A DNA stretch of 10,170 nucleotides from Hyphomicrobiales bacterium (GCA_013002595.1 JABDJG010000226.1:1-10170), one strand, 5' to 3'; shown: positions 1 to 7,623, numbered from the stretch's first letter. Notes: generated from the letters alone by a model not told the origin. A program made the numbers and translations.

Positions 1-1088
1 ATGGTCATCTCTCCTTTCTTTCGCAGCTGCAGGAATGCAAGAAAGTCCTGCATTGGTGCCAGTAGCCCGCGGAACTGTTCGAACTCAGTCTGCTCGGAAA
101 GCGGTTGCCCGGTGAGATGTCGGTAGACGATGAGGTCCATCGGCATTCCACAGCGAATGGCAAGCTCATGTGGGGCCGAAAAACGGGCATTGACTTCAAT
201 AATCTTTAGATCTGGGCTGCGCTTGAATTCTATTGTGGCCATGCCGTGAAATCCGATTCCGGCGAAGAACTTCTTTCCCAGCTCGGCGACGTCTGGAAAC
301 CATTCTGAGATATGGTAACAGCCGCCGCCGAAACCAATCGGATAGCGTCGGATGACGCGTTTGGTGAAATGAAAGAGCGGTTTTCCATTATGGTCAATAT
401 AGGTGGAATAGCTTTGGAGCTGGGTATCTGGGCCTGGTAACATCTCAACAACAATGATCTCCAGCCCGCGGGCGAGCGCCAGGGTAGCCTTTTCTTTTAG
501 TTCATTGAAGTCCTGTTCGATGATGAAGAGTTTGCAATTGAGCAGCTGTAGGAATTTATGCGAGTGGACTGGCTTGACGATGGCAGGAAACGCGACTTCA
601 TTGCGGATCTTTTCGATATCCTTAATGGAGCTGAGCTTCCAAAACCTGGGGCTAGCTACACCAATACTTTGCGCCAATTCCAGGGTCTTCTGCTTGTCGA
701 GCATTGCATGCTGAAGCTCAGGGTCAAAATCATCGAGAATGTAGTGGGGTGCGAGTGCGTCCCTGAGATCGGCAAGGAATTCGACCGCTTCATCGTTGCA
801 GGCGAATATCACGTGGCCGTGAAGTGGGCTATTGCCGCTGGCCGGTAACAAGAGCTCCTTCCAGTAATCATTGGAGCTGACATTTTCGGGAACGGCAAAG
901 CTTTGGTGGCAATAGCGCGATCGCAGTGCCCAGCAGCTGTTAGGCAGGCCACTGACGCGAACGGTAATCCCGTGTCGGGCCAAATTTCGGGTGATGGCAA
1001 GCGAATTTTCCATACCGCCCAAGAGCAACACGGGCGTCGATGTGTCGAATGGTGAAGGCGATGTTGGGCTACGTCGTGCTTTGTGCAT
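1..1088 (-). CDS. ATP-grasp ligase, 3' end beyond the window
   Basis: I translated this frame by hand: 362 codons from an ATG at 1088 with no stop before the window edge, so the C-terminus is missing. The N-terminus has a Rossmann-like pre-ATP-grasp segment (VLLLGGMENS, residues 20-29). An ATP-grasp core follows: DK at 131-132, the ATP-binding lysine K172 in FPAIVKP, E215, and metal ligands E287 and E298/N300 in IIEVNARFS. This layout resembles the CarB/PylC-like carboxylate-amine ligases, which form an acyl phosphate with ATP and then an amide or peptide bond. It should be cytoplasmic, as no signal peptide or membrane segment is visible. It begins 17 bases after the stop of the upstream ATP-grasp gene, so the two are probably cotranscribed. 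No strong ribosome site precedes the ATG. The exact substrate cannot be read from the sequence. The family call is firm; a role in tailoring a uronic-acid polysaccharide is inferred from context only. Confidence 0.85.
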   Translation of the reverse strand, partial: MHKARRSPTSPSPFDTSTPVLLLGGMENSLAITRNLARHGITVRVSGLPNSCWALRSRYCHQSFAVPENVSSNDYWKELLLPASGNSPLHGHVIFACNDEAVEFLADLRDALAPHYILDDFDPELQHAMLDKQKTLELAQSIGVASPRFWKLSSIKDIEKIRNEVAFPAIVKPVHSHKFLQLLNCKLFIIEQDFNELKEKATLALARGLEIIVVEMLPGPDTQLQSYSTYIDHNGKPLFHFTKRVIRRYPIGFGGGCYHISEWFPDVAELGKKFFAGIGFHGMATIEFKRSPDLKIIEVNARFSAPHELAIRCGMPMDLIVYRHLTGQPLSEQTEFEQFRGLLAPMQDFLAFLQLRKKGEMT

Positions 1089-1105
1089 GGCGGTCTGCAA
1101 CTCGG

Positions 1106-2233
1106 TTACAACTTGACGGAGGAGGTTCCGGCTGGGACATGCATCACCCCAACACGTTCAGAGAACATGTACTCGAGTATTAGTTCTGCGACAGGCGTGC
1201 CCAACTCCGGCTCGGCAAGAAGGTAGTGATGGTGCAGGCCCGACGGCGAATTGAGTTCAAGGAACCGACCATTGTTCTTTGCAAGCGGTACGGTGATGTC
1301 GTTACACTGCAGGTCGATGCCACCTAGGGTGAGGCCGAGGTCGGTTACAAGCCTTCGTCCTTGTTCGATGATGTCGGCATGAACGTCGGCCCGGACGTTG
1401 TGGTTTTGGGCGGCAGCATTTGCGTTGACAGCCTGTTTGATGGTGATTGTGCGGCCCGCATCTGGGATGCTGCCAAGAGAGAACCCCTGTTCGCGCAGTT
1501 TATTGTGGCAGTCGGCATCGACAAACAGCGGCATCAGCGACGTGATTGGGCGCGACTCTAAGCGTCTGCGATTCTCAAGTCCTATCAGTTGGCGAACCGT
1601 GTGGCGACCATCGCTCGTCAAGACAGGTGAATCACGACGCACCGCATCAACAAACTCACCGTTCAGGTACAAGAGCCTGTAGGAGGCGCCTGCGACCTGT
1701 TCCTCGATCATCAGGGTCTTGCTGTAACGGGCTGCAATGCGAGTTGCGGCCCGCAGACCCTCATTGTCTTTGATTCCGGTGGTGATGCCACGGCCGCCGG
1801 CCGTTCCTCCTGCCGGTTTTACGACGACGGGATCGGCGCGCTCTGCCAAAAATGCTGCAGCCCGATCGAATGATGACTTTGTAAAAATCACGTGTTTGGG
1901 TATGGGGTAGTCGTTTCGTGACAGGAGATCCTGAGTTAGCGACTTGTCAGACAGGATCTCTTCACTTAGGCCAATATTGAGCATAATTTGCGTCAGGTAA
2001 ACTGTCGTTGTCCAACCATCGCGTGATATCTGCTGATAACCCTTCTTCCAATCGTGCAATTGCGCGCCCACGTTATGAGCAGCGTTCTGCCAGAACTGCG
2101 CGTAATATTCGTGACGCAGATTCCTGAACTGCAAGCGCATGGGAACAGTTCTGAAATCGGCGTACTGATAATAGAATTGTTGGAGGCGCCGAACCGATTC
2201 GGACCCTGCAAAGTGCACAAGTCTGCTAGACAT
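1106..2233 (-). CDS. Cyanophycin-synthetase-like ATP-grasp protein
   Basis: 375 residues from the ATG at 2233; a TTG just before it (2236) is an alternative start, and neither has a clear ribosome site. About 90 residues of unassigned N-terminal sequence precede an ATP-grasp domain that resembles the ligase domain of cyanophycin synthetase and GshAB. Visible motifs are DKSLTQDLL (96-104), the ATP lysine K139 in VVVKPAGGTAGGRG with its glycine-rich loop, E177/E178, the phrase LTSDGRHTVRQLI (205-217, typical of the CphA family), and metal ligands D307 and E326/N328 in FLELNSPSG. The family joins a carboxylate to an amine using ATP. The protein is far shorter than full CphA (about 870 residues) and has no Mur-ligase domain, so it is not cyanophycin synthetase itself. 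It is followed 17 bases later by a second ATP-grasp gene of a different subfamily. It may act on an amino acid, a peptide or a sugar carboxylate; the true substrate is unknown. Confidence 0.85.
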   Translation of the reverse strand: MSSRLVHFAGSESVRRLQQFYYQYADFRTVPMRLQFRNLRHEYYAQFWQNAAHNVGAQLHDWKKGYQQISRDGWTTTVYLTQIMLNIGLSEEILSDKSLTQDLLSRNDYPIPKHVIFTKSSFDRAAAFLAERADPVVVKPAGGTAGGRGITTGIKDNEGLRAATRIAARYSKTLMIEEQVAGASYRLLYLNGEFVDAVRRDSPVLTSDGRHTVRQLIGLENRRRLESRPITSLMPLFVDADCHNKLREQGFSLGSIPDAGRTITIKQAVNANAAAQNHNVRADVHADIIEQGRRLVTDLGLTLGGIDLQCNDITVPLAKNNGRFLELNSPSGLHHHYLLAEPELGTPVAELILEYMFSERVGVMHVPAGTSSVKL

Positions 2234-2277
2234 CAATTTCGGAATTGCCCTGTCCCATAACCCATTGATTCAAACTC

Positions 2278-2322
2278 TCAGACAGTTGCTCGTGTCTTCG
2301 AAATGTCGACAGATTGGATCAT
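2278..2322 (-). other. Possible 14-codon leader ORF
   Basis: On the minus strand AGAGGA (2332-2327) stands four bases before an ATG at 2322. The ORF reads MIQSVDISKTRATV and stops at TGA 2280-2278. A different frame then stays open to a TAG at 2228-2226, which overlaps the ATG of the downstream ATP-grasp gene. This could be a short leader or a decayed small gene coupled to the ligase, or it could be chance in 222 bases. I recognise no family. Confidence 0.15.
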
Positions 2323-2422
2323 AAAATCCTCTCGAACAACGACGATATTGTGTGAATCCGAAATTTGCTTCCTCTAAGTTAACAATGGCTCCCTCCCGGT
2401 TGTCGATAACGCTGAATTACGT

Positions 2423-2450
2423 TTGCCTGACGCTATTACAAATCAGGCAA
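2423..2450. repeat. Perfect 8-bp inverted repeat after the GT4 gene
   Basis: TTGCCTGA (2423-2430) and TCAGGCAA (2443-2450) are exact reverse complements with a 12-base loop, starting five bases beyond the GT4 stop codon. In transcript orientation the hairpin is followed by ACGTAATTC with no run of U, so it is not a standard intrinsic terminator. It could protect the 3' end of an mRNA, act as an attenuator, or be an operator. Confidence 0.45.
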
Positions 2451-2455
2451 GATCG

Positions 2456-3589
2456 TTATTCAAATTTTCCAATCTGATTAAGAATATTCTCAGTGACCTC
2501 GGTTGCATGATCCAGAGAATAGTGCCTGGTCACATAGCGTGACGCGGCTTGACCAACCTTGGGCGAGAAATTCTTGCGCACCCAATCCAGTTTGGTTGCG
2601 ATCGCATCGGCATCGTATCCATCGATGTAATGGCCGGTTTCACCATCCTTGATGAGTTCGAGCACACCATCGGTTTTGGTTCCGACAACGATTAGGCCCG
2701 AGGCCATTGCCTCAACGACCGCCTTGGGCAGCCCTTCGCGCGTGGAGCACGTGATGAAGATCGAATAATTGTGGTGAAGTTTGGCAAGCTCAGTGTTGGC
2801 GACCACGCCCATAAAAGACACATCAGCCTTGCAGTCTTCAGCCAGTTTGCGCAAGCTGGCCTCCAGCGGACCCTTGCCATAGATGTGCAATGCAAGATTT
2901 AGCCGACTGCATGCCAATATCATGTTTTCGATGTTTTTCACATCGACCAATCGGCCGATAAACAGGATTGGCCGTTTAATGTCATAGGTCGTAACCGGCG
3001 AATAGACGCTTAGGTCGACATAGTTCGGCATAAGCGTCACTTGCGTCCCTTCGCGCATCTGCCCGTAGTACTGCTGCATCGGGCGAGAGGTGACACCGAC
3101 GTGGTCGGCCATGTACATCAATGTTTTTTCCAACAGGCGGGTGATGGCGTAGTTGAGCGGTTTTTTCTCCTGTTTGAACCTGACGGACAACGGATAGCCA
3201 CATCTGAACAACAACGGTGTATGGTACAGTAGTTTTGCTAGAATGCCGGTCCAGGCGCCGCTGACCTGATGGGTATGCAAGACGCTGGCCTGCTGGAATT
3301 TCCTGCGCTGAAGGAGCGGCCCGATCACCGAATAGACTATAGCGCCCAGCTTGGTCGTTGCGAATTCAGGTGCCGTCAACGCCAAAACGCCTTCGGGCAA
3401 GCGACCCTGTTGATGGCATTGCTGCAAGTACGCCTGATCCTTCGGATTGTAGCTGAAGAGGTAGACACGATCGCAGACGCCTCTTGCGAGCAGATTGCAA
3501 AGCAATGCCATGTTGCGATCCAGTAGCCCATCGGTGTTCGCCTGGAGCAGGCTGAACCGAAACTCGAAGAAGTAAATCAGACTGCGCAT
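2456..3589 (-). CDS. GT4-family glycosyltransferase
   Basis: 377 residues, a normal length for a GT-B retaining glycosyltransferase of family GT4. The C-terminal Rossmann half (from about residue 205) carries FIGRLVDVKN (210-219), with R213 and K218 placed to hold the nucleotide-sugar phosphates. It also carries the EX7E signature, E285 to E293 in REGLPKAVVEAMASG, followed by GVLELIKDGETG. The NYVD at 189-192 marks the usual inter-domain link. The N-terminal acceptor half contains HTHQVSGAWTG (105-115). No signal peptide is present, and action at the cytoplasmic face of the inner membrane on a lipid-linked glycan is expected for the family. It starts 9 bases after the stop of the preceding gene, with AGGA inside the junction. 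Context suggests it adds a sugar to a GalNAcA-containing polysaccharide. Donor and acceptor cannot be read from the sequence. Confidence 0.92.
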   Translation of the reverse strand: MRSLIYFFEFRFSLLQANTDGLLDRNMALLCNLLARGVCDRVYLFSYNPKDQAYLQQCHQQGRLPEGVLALTAPEFATTKLGAIVYSVIGPLLQRRKFQQASVLHTHQVSGAWTGILAKLLYHTPLLFRCGYPLSVRFKQEKKPLNYAITRLLEKTLMYMADHVGVTSRPMQQYYGQMREGTQVTLMPNYVDLSVYSPVTTYDIKRPILFIGRLVDVKNIENMILACSRLNLALHIYGKGPLEASLRKLAEDCKADVSFMGVVANTELAKLHHNYSIFITCSTREGLPKAVVEAMASGLIVVGTKTDGVLELIKDGETGHYIDGYDADAIATKLDWVRKNFSPKVGQAASRYVTRHYSLDHATEVTENILNQIGKFE

Positions 3590-3596
3590 TGGCTTT

Positions 3597-3601
3597 TCCT
3601 A
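3597..3601 (-). promoter_or_regulatory. Ribosome site overlapping the upstream stop codon
   Basis: The junction reads TAGGAAAAGCCAATG on the minus strand. The TAG stop of the 547-residue protein (3601-3599) shares two bases with the AGGA (3600-3597) that sits seven bases before the ATG of the GT4 gene. This supports the chosen GT4 start and suggests translational coupling of the two genes. Confidence 0.6.
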
Positions 3602-5242
3602 TCCAAACTCGCGCAGTCCGTCGAAAATATGGACATTATCGAGTTGGTCCATGTGGTGGGTCGAACCGATGCCCGGCGCGAAGTCCGGTTTGACCGAGTA
3701 CAGGCATTTTTCATGGTACTCCCTAACGCTGAGGCATTCGATCTCCATGAGCGAGAACCCATATCCGTAATGATAGGCATTGTTTTGGGCCAGTCTGGTC
3801 AGCTTGCCGTCGCGAACGGCAATGCGGCCGGCATTTCGCGCCGTACGCGCGTCCGTGATAACGGGGTTCAACTCGTGCGGCTCAATCCGGTTGAGGAGTG
3901 GGGAATCTACCTTGAAGACGTGCAGTTCACTGCAATGATCGTCGAAACTGTCGAGTGAAATACTGGTGAACATCCACCAGGCGCCGTCGTGCTCGACAAT
4001 GGTAGTATCGGCGCAGGATTGGCCCTGCAAAACTGTCTTGTGAAGCGTCCACTCAAGCGGAAAGTTCTTGGCCTTCCAGATCTCGATCTGCCGGCTTTTC
4101 GCAGTTTCCGGAATCATATAGATGTCGCCACGATAGGTGTAAACGAAGGGGTAAGACAGGTGATAGGGCCTCACCAGCGCATCGCCTAGATAGACAACCT
4201 TGCTTGCATCCAGCCGACCAACAGAGATCTTGCCCAACCCGGTCGAGAATTCGAAGTTTTCAAAGAATACCAGCAACTCCTGGTCGCCGGCTCTGCTAAA
4301 AAGAAAGGGATCAGCCCAGAATTCGTTGGCTGGTGGGTGGGTTTCCACAGCCCACGACATGCGCTGTGGATCAAAGTCACCGGTGCCGACGAACAAGGAC
4401 CAGCGGTTGAATCGTCTGCCGGTCTTTCGCAACAAGGCCTTGTAGACCTTCGGTACCAGGTTTGTCGCAAGCCGTATGATGTAAGCAAGAATATCACCTA
4501 TGCCTGCATAGTCGTCCGCACGACCTGAGTAGGTCTCTATGGTTTCAGTTTGTCGATGGTCGTGGTTCGCAGTTCGACGCAATTCCCGCAGAATGAGGGG
4601 AACCGACTTTTCAAGCAGGAATCTCTTGTTGCGCGCATAGCAGAACTGCTGCTGCACGGTACTTTTAGCAAGGAGTTTTGAACCGCCGGTAGTTTTTTTC
4701 AGCAGTGCCAAAGCGGAGGTTCCGTCCCGCTTGAACATCTCCCGAAATCCGAACTGCGGTTGGTTGGTACCTGTGCAGTTTCCCGCCGCAATCGACCAAA
4801 GGACCGAGTGTTCCGCGATGGCGCTCGCGAGTTCCTCCGTGATAGGAACGAGTGACACAACGACATCTGATCCAGACAGCGCTGTCAGCGCATCATCAGA
4901 ATAGATATTCTCAAGCGAGATATCTTGTGCAGTTATCGCACGGATTTGATGGGTTGGAGCTTCCGCATTGGTCAGGCGCTTTGGCAGAAACAGCCTTTTT
5001 TCAATCCGCTCGAGAAGCTGAACAGCTTTTGATGCAAGCGCCTTTCTAACGGCCATCCGACCGGTTGTATTCAAGATGCAGCAGAGTCTCAGGTTTTCAT
5101 CTTCTTCAATTTGTTCTGCGAGACGGTACTGCCATGGCTGAATATCGTTTAGATGCAACAGGAGTGCCACTTGAACCTGTTTCTTTTTCAGCTTCTTTTC
5201 TCGGTCGCTGAGGTCGGATTTGTGTTGAGCCGAGCGGGTCAT
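3599..5242 (-). CDS. Degenerate formyltransferase / GINT1-like propeller protein
   Basis: 547 residues in two parts. Residues about 20-220 resemble the formyltransferase-like half seen in bacterial relatives of plant glucosamine inositolphosphorylceramide transferase (GINT1): SDVVVSLVPITEEL, then LWSIAAGN (148-155), then QFGFREMF (163-170). In active members the central motif has histidines (of the kind WSFHHGD). Here it is IAAGN, so catalysis by this half is doubtful. Residues about 280-540 look like the GINT1 N-terminal beta-propeller-type domain, with repeated motifs FWADPFLF (308-315), HLSYPFV (361-367), YMIPET (375-380), DTTIVEHDGAWWMF (412-425), HELNPV (456-461) and RNAGRI (469-474). 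No signal peptide or membrane helix is visible. It sits 16 bases after wbpP and overlaps the ribosome site of the GT4 gene, so it is part of the sugar operon. It may be a glycosyltransferase partner or a sugar-binding scaffold; function is not established. The start ATG lacks a clear Shine-Dalgarno. Confidence 0.75.
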   Translation of the reverse strand: MTRSAQHKSDLSDREKKLKKKQVQVALLLHLNDIQPWQYRLAEQIEEDENLRLCCILNTTGRMAVRKALASKAVQLLERIEKRLFLPKRLTNAEAPTHQIRAITAQDISLENIYSDDALTALSGSDVVVSLVPITEELASAIAEHSVLWSIAAGNCTGTNQPQFGFREMFKRDGTSALALLKKTTGGSKLLAKSTVQQQFCYARNKRFLLEKSVPLILRELRRTANHDHRQTETIETYSGRADDYAGIGDILAYIIRLATNLVPKVYKALLRKTGRRFNRWSLFVGTGDFDPQRMSWAVETHPPANEFWADPFLFSRAGDQELLVFFENFEFSTGLGKISVGRLDASKVVYLGDALVRPYHLSYPFVYTYRGDIYMIPETAKSRQIEIWKAKNFPLEWTLHKTVLQGQSCADTTIVEHDGAWWMFTSISLDSFDDHCSELHVFKVDSPLLNRIEPHELNPVITDARTARNAGRIAVRDGKLTRLAQNNAYHYGYGFSLMEIECLSVREYHEKCLYSVKPDFAPGIGSTHHMDQLDNVHIFDGLREFG

Positions 5243-5258
5243 GACAATTTAGATCGGC

Positions 5259-6314
5259 TCATACTACGTCTGTCGTTTGCGGAACCGGGTTGGACAGAGA
5301 GCCGATGTACCAGGGGATCACGCATTTGATGCCTTGCGAAAAATTGTGACTGGGCTGATAGCCCAAAAGCCGCCCAGCTTTGTCGATATCAGCTCTCGAA
5401 TGCAGGACGTCGCCCGCTCTGAAATCGCCGAAAACAGGATCTCTGACGTAGTCGCAACCTCGATTTGCAAGTTCGGTCTTCAACGTTGCAAAGAGCTCGT
5501 TTAACGAGGTTTGAGCATTACAGGCAACATTGTAGACTTGGTTCATGGCTTTGGCGCCGGCAGCAGCCGACAACAAGTTGGCCTGCACAGCATTTTCGAT
5601 ATAGCAGAAATCCCTGCTCGTCTTGCCATCGCCATTAATGCGGACTTCGCCGGCGGAAATCATGGCACCTATCCATTTAGGGATAACCGCCGCGTAAGCG
5701 CCGTCCGGGTCCTGCCGTTTGCCGAAGACGTTGAAGTAACGCAGCCCAATGCAATCCATGTCATAGGTCCGCGCAAAGACATCGGCATAGAGTTCATTGA
5801 CATATTTGGTCACAGCATAAGGTGACAGCGGATTGCCGATGATGTCTTCGACCTTTGGCAGGGCCTCGTGATCGCCATAGGTCGAACTCGATGCTGCATA
5901 GGTAAAACTTGTCACCTTCGCATCACGAGCCGCAATCAACATATTGAGGAACCCATCGACATTCACGGCATTGCTAAGGGCAGGGTTTTCAATCGAGCGG
6001 GGAACCGAGCCGAGCGCTGCCTGATGCAGCACATATTCGATACCCTCGACCGCGCGCCTGCAGAGTGCCAGATCCCGGATATCGCCTTCCAGAAATTGAA
6101 AATTTTTCCAATTGCCCTCACCAACACTGGTACGAACTTCTGCCAGATTGTGTTGGTGGCCGGTGGCAAAATTATCCAGACCGACGACCGATTGGCCCAA
6201 CTCGAGCAACGTCTCCAGCAGATTGGAGCCTATGAAACCGGCAACACCTGTCACGAGCCATCGGCGTGGCGTTTGTTGCAGGTCAGATTTCAGTTCTTCA
6301 TATGCACCGATCAT
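5259..6314 (-). CDS. wbpP: UDP-N-acetylhexosamine C4-epimerase (WbpP/TviC type)
   Basis: 351 residues, an extended short-chain dehydrogenase very similar as I recall it to Pseudomonas WbpP, with family length and motif positions matching. The NAD-binding GVAGFIG lies at 23-29. The catalytic set is S142-S144 in YAASSSTYGD, with Y166 and K170 in SPYAVTKY. The sugar-pocket residues G102 (LGSVPRS), Q201 (FGKRQDPDGAY) and S306 (HSRAD) are those I recall as favouring N-acetylated substrates in WbpP. The reaction inverts C4 of UDP-GlcNAc (or of the uronic acid UDP-GlcNAcA) to the galacto form using bound NAD, in the cytoplasm. It lies 19 bases after the dehydrogenase gene; together they give UDP-GalNAcA. 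GAGG two bases from the ATG and GGAG about ten bases away are possible ribosome sites. The family call is very firm; the order of the two reactions cannot be read here. Confidence 0.95.
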   Translation of the reverse strand: MIGAYEELKSDLQQTPRRWLVTGVAGFIGSNLLETLLELGQSVVGLDNFATGHQHNLAEVRTSVGEGNWKNFQFLEGDIRDLALCRRAVEGIEYVLHQAALGSVPRSIENPALSNAVNVDGFLNMLIAARDAKVTSFTYAASSSTYGDHEALPKVEDIIGNPLSPYAVTKYVNELYADVFARTYDMDCIGLRYFNVFGKRQDPDGAYAAVIPKWIGAMISAGEVRINGDGKTSRDFCYIENAVQANLLSAAAGAKAMNQVYNVACNAQTSLNELFATLKTELANRGCDYVRDPVFGDFRAGDVLHSRADIDKAGRLLGYQPSHNFSQGIKCVIPWYIGSLSNPVPQTTDVV

Positions 6315-6333
6315 GCCTCAAGCTCCACAGTGA

Positions 6334-7623
6334 TTACAGTGACCAGTAGGAAATGTCTGAAGGAAATTCGGCAGCTGAAAACTGCGACTTCACATCGACA
6401 AAGATGCCACCTTCAATGAGCATTGCCCGATAGTCGTCAGGTGTTAGCTGGCAATACTCGTTGTGCGGTACCGCCAGCACCACGCAGTGGAGATGCTTGA
6501 ACGCCTCGAGGTCTGAATTGACAACACCTTTGCGCTCGACGAATTCGGCAGAGACCACCGGGTCGTGGACCAGCGGCGCTATGCCAAACGATTCGAGTTC
6601 GGCGATAATATCGAAGACTTTCGAGTTTCGAATATCCGGGACATTTTCCTTGAATGTCAGCCCAAGGATCCCGATGCGAGCGGTGGCCATAGGTTGCTTG
6701 GTCACGGCCAGAAGTTTGGTGATGCGATGCGCCACATACCGGCCCATTGTATCGTTGATGCGCCGGCCCGATAGTATCACGTCGGGATGATGGCCAATCT
6801 CCTCAGCCTTTGCAGTCAAGTAATAGGGATCGACACCAATGCAATGACCGCCAACCAAACCCGGAGTGAAGCGCAGAAAGTTCCATTTGGTGGCTGCCGC
6901 GTCGATCACGTCGAGCGTACGGATGTTCAACCTGTCGCAGATTATCGCCACCTCATTCATCAGTGCGATGTTGAGGTCTCGCTGGGTGTTCTCGATGACC
7001 TTGGCGGCTTCGGCCACCGCGATTGAGGGCGCGCGATGGATACCTGCCTCGATGATGCGGCCGTACAAAACAGAAACCCTATCGAGGGTTTCTTCATCCT
7101 GACCTGAAACGACCTTCTTAATCTTCGTCAGTGGATGTTCCTTGTCGCCCGGATTGATGCGTTCCGGACTATAAGCCAGCTTGAATTCGGTGCCACATTT
7201 CATTCCGGATGCCCGCTCCAGGATCGGACCGCAAAACTCTTCAGTGGCGGTGGGATAGACTGTCGATTCAAAGACAACGGTCGCGCCAGGCGACAATCGT
7301 TCTCCTATTATTTTGCAGGCCTTCTCCAGTGGCCCCAGATCCGGTCTTTTGCTCTTTGTTATTGGTGTGGGAACCGTGACTATAACGTACATTGCATCTC
7401 GCAGGCATTCGGGATTGGAGGATAACTCCAGCTCGCTTTCCAGCAGTTCTTCCGGTGTCGATTCCTGGGTGTGGTCAATGCCGTTCTTAAGGTCCTGCAC
7501 ACGGCCTTCTGCGATGTCAAACCCGACCACGTGTTCACATACGCTGGAAAAGGCGAGCGCGATTGGTAAACCAACAAAGCCCAGGCCGACAACGACAAGT
7601 TTTCCATGAAGTTTTGCATGCAT
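6334..7623 (-). CDS. wbpO: UDP-N-acetylhexosamine 6-dehydrogenase (WbpO/TviB type)
   Basis: 429 residues, the usual length for nucleotide-sugar 6-dehydrogenases. The NAD fold begins with VVGLGFVGLP (11-20; G13, G15, G18). Active-site landmarks are VPTPI (84-88), FESTVYP (118-124), E154 in YSPERINPGD, K208 and N212 in AAKVIENTQRDLN, and the catalytic cysteine C261 with D265 in GGHCIGVDPYYL. The C-terminal domain starts near ILGLTFKENVPDIRNS (319-334). The wording GGHCIGVDPYYLT and TQRDLNIALMNE fits the WbpO/TviB/WbpA branch rather than UDP-glucose dehydrogenase. It oxidises C6 of UDP-GlcNAc or UDP-GalNAc to the uronic acid with two NAD+. It is the first gene of the minus-strand operon and is followed 19 bases later by wbpP. 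Which of the two substrates is used depends on whether epimerisation comes first; the sequence does not say. Confidence 0.95.
   Translation of the reverse strand: MHAKLHGKLVVVGLGFVGLPIALAFSSVCEHVVGFDIAEGRVQDLKNGIDHTQESTPEELLESELELSSNPECLRDAMYVIVTVPTPITKSKRPDLGPLEKACKIIGERLSPGATVVFESTVYPTATEEFCGPILERASGMKCGTEFKLAYSPERINPGDKEHPLTKIKKVVSGQDEETLDRVSVLYGRIIEAGIHRAPSIAVAEAAKVIENTQRDLNIALMNEVAIICDRLNIRTLDVIDAAATKWNFLRFTPGLVGGHCIGVDPYYLTAKAEEIGHHPDVILSGRRINDTMGRYVAHRITKLLAVTKQPMATARIGILGLTFKENVPDIRNSKVFDIIAELESFGIAPLVHDPVVSAEFVERKGVVNSDLEAFKHLHCVVLAVPHNEYCQLTPDDYRAMLIEGGIFVDVKSQFSAAEFPSDISYWSL

Larger units (their letters stand above)
2234..2455 (-). other. Intergenic gap inside the polysaccharide locus
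   Basis: This 222-base gap separates the GT4 gene from the ATP-grasp pair. The four genes before it are packed 9-19 bases apart, so the gap breaks the operon spacing. It holds a perfect inverted repeat just after the GT4 stop (2423-2450), a purine-rich run GGGAGGGAG on the minus strand at about 2388-2398, and a 14-codon ORF with a good ribosome site. I see no convincing -35/-10 pair. The ATP-grasp frame stays open for some 37 codons further upstream apart from a TGA at 2270-2272. The gap could hold a secondary promoter or an attenuator; the sequence does not decide. Confidence 0.6.

Noticed and set aside
454..848. Two overlapping plus-strand open frames of 86 and 96 codons
   Set aside because: Both lie opposite the ATP-grasp coding frame, which reads continuously from 1088 to the window edge with catalytic residues in place.
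1..1088. Idea that the first 1.1 kb is a broken gene or non-coding
   Set aside because: Hand translation of the minus strand shows a single uninterrupted ATP-grasp frame; it only lacks a stop because it leaves the window.
2423..2450. Calling the hairpin after the GT4 gene an intrinsic terminator
   Set aside because: No U-run follows the stem in the direction of transcription, so it is listed only as an inverted repeat.
5868..6419. A 183-codon open frame on the plus strand
   Set aside because: It is antisense to wbpP and the end of wbpO, both of which match known families residue by residue; the translation has no recognisable motif.
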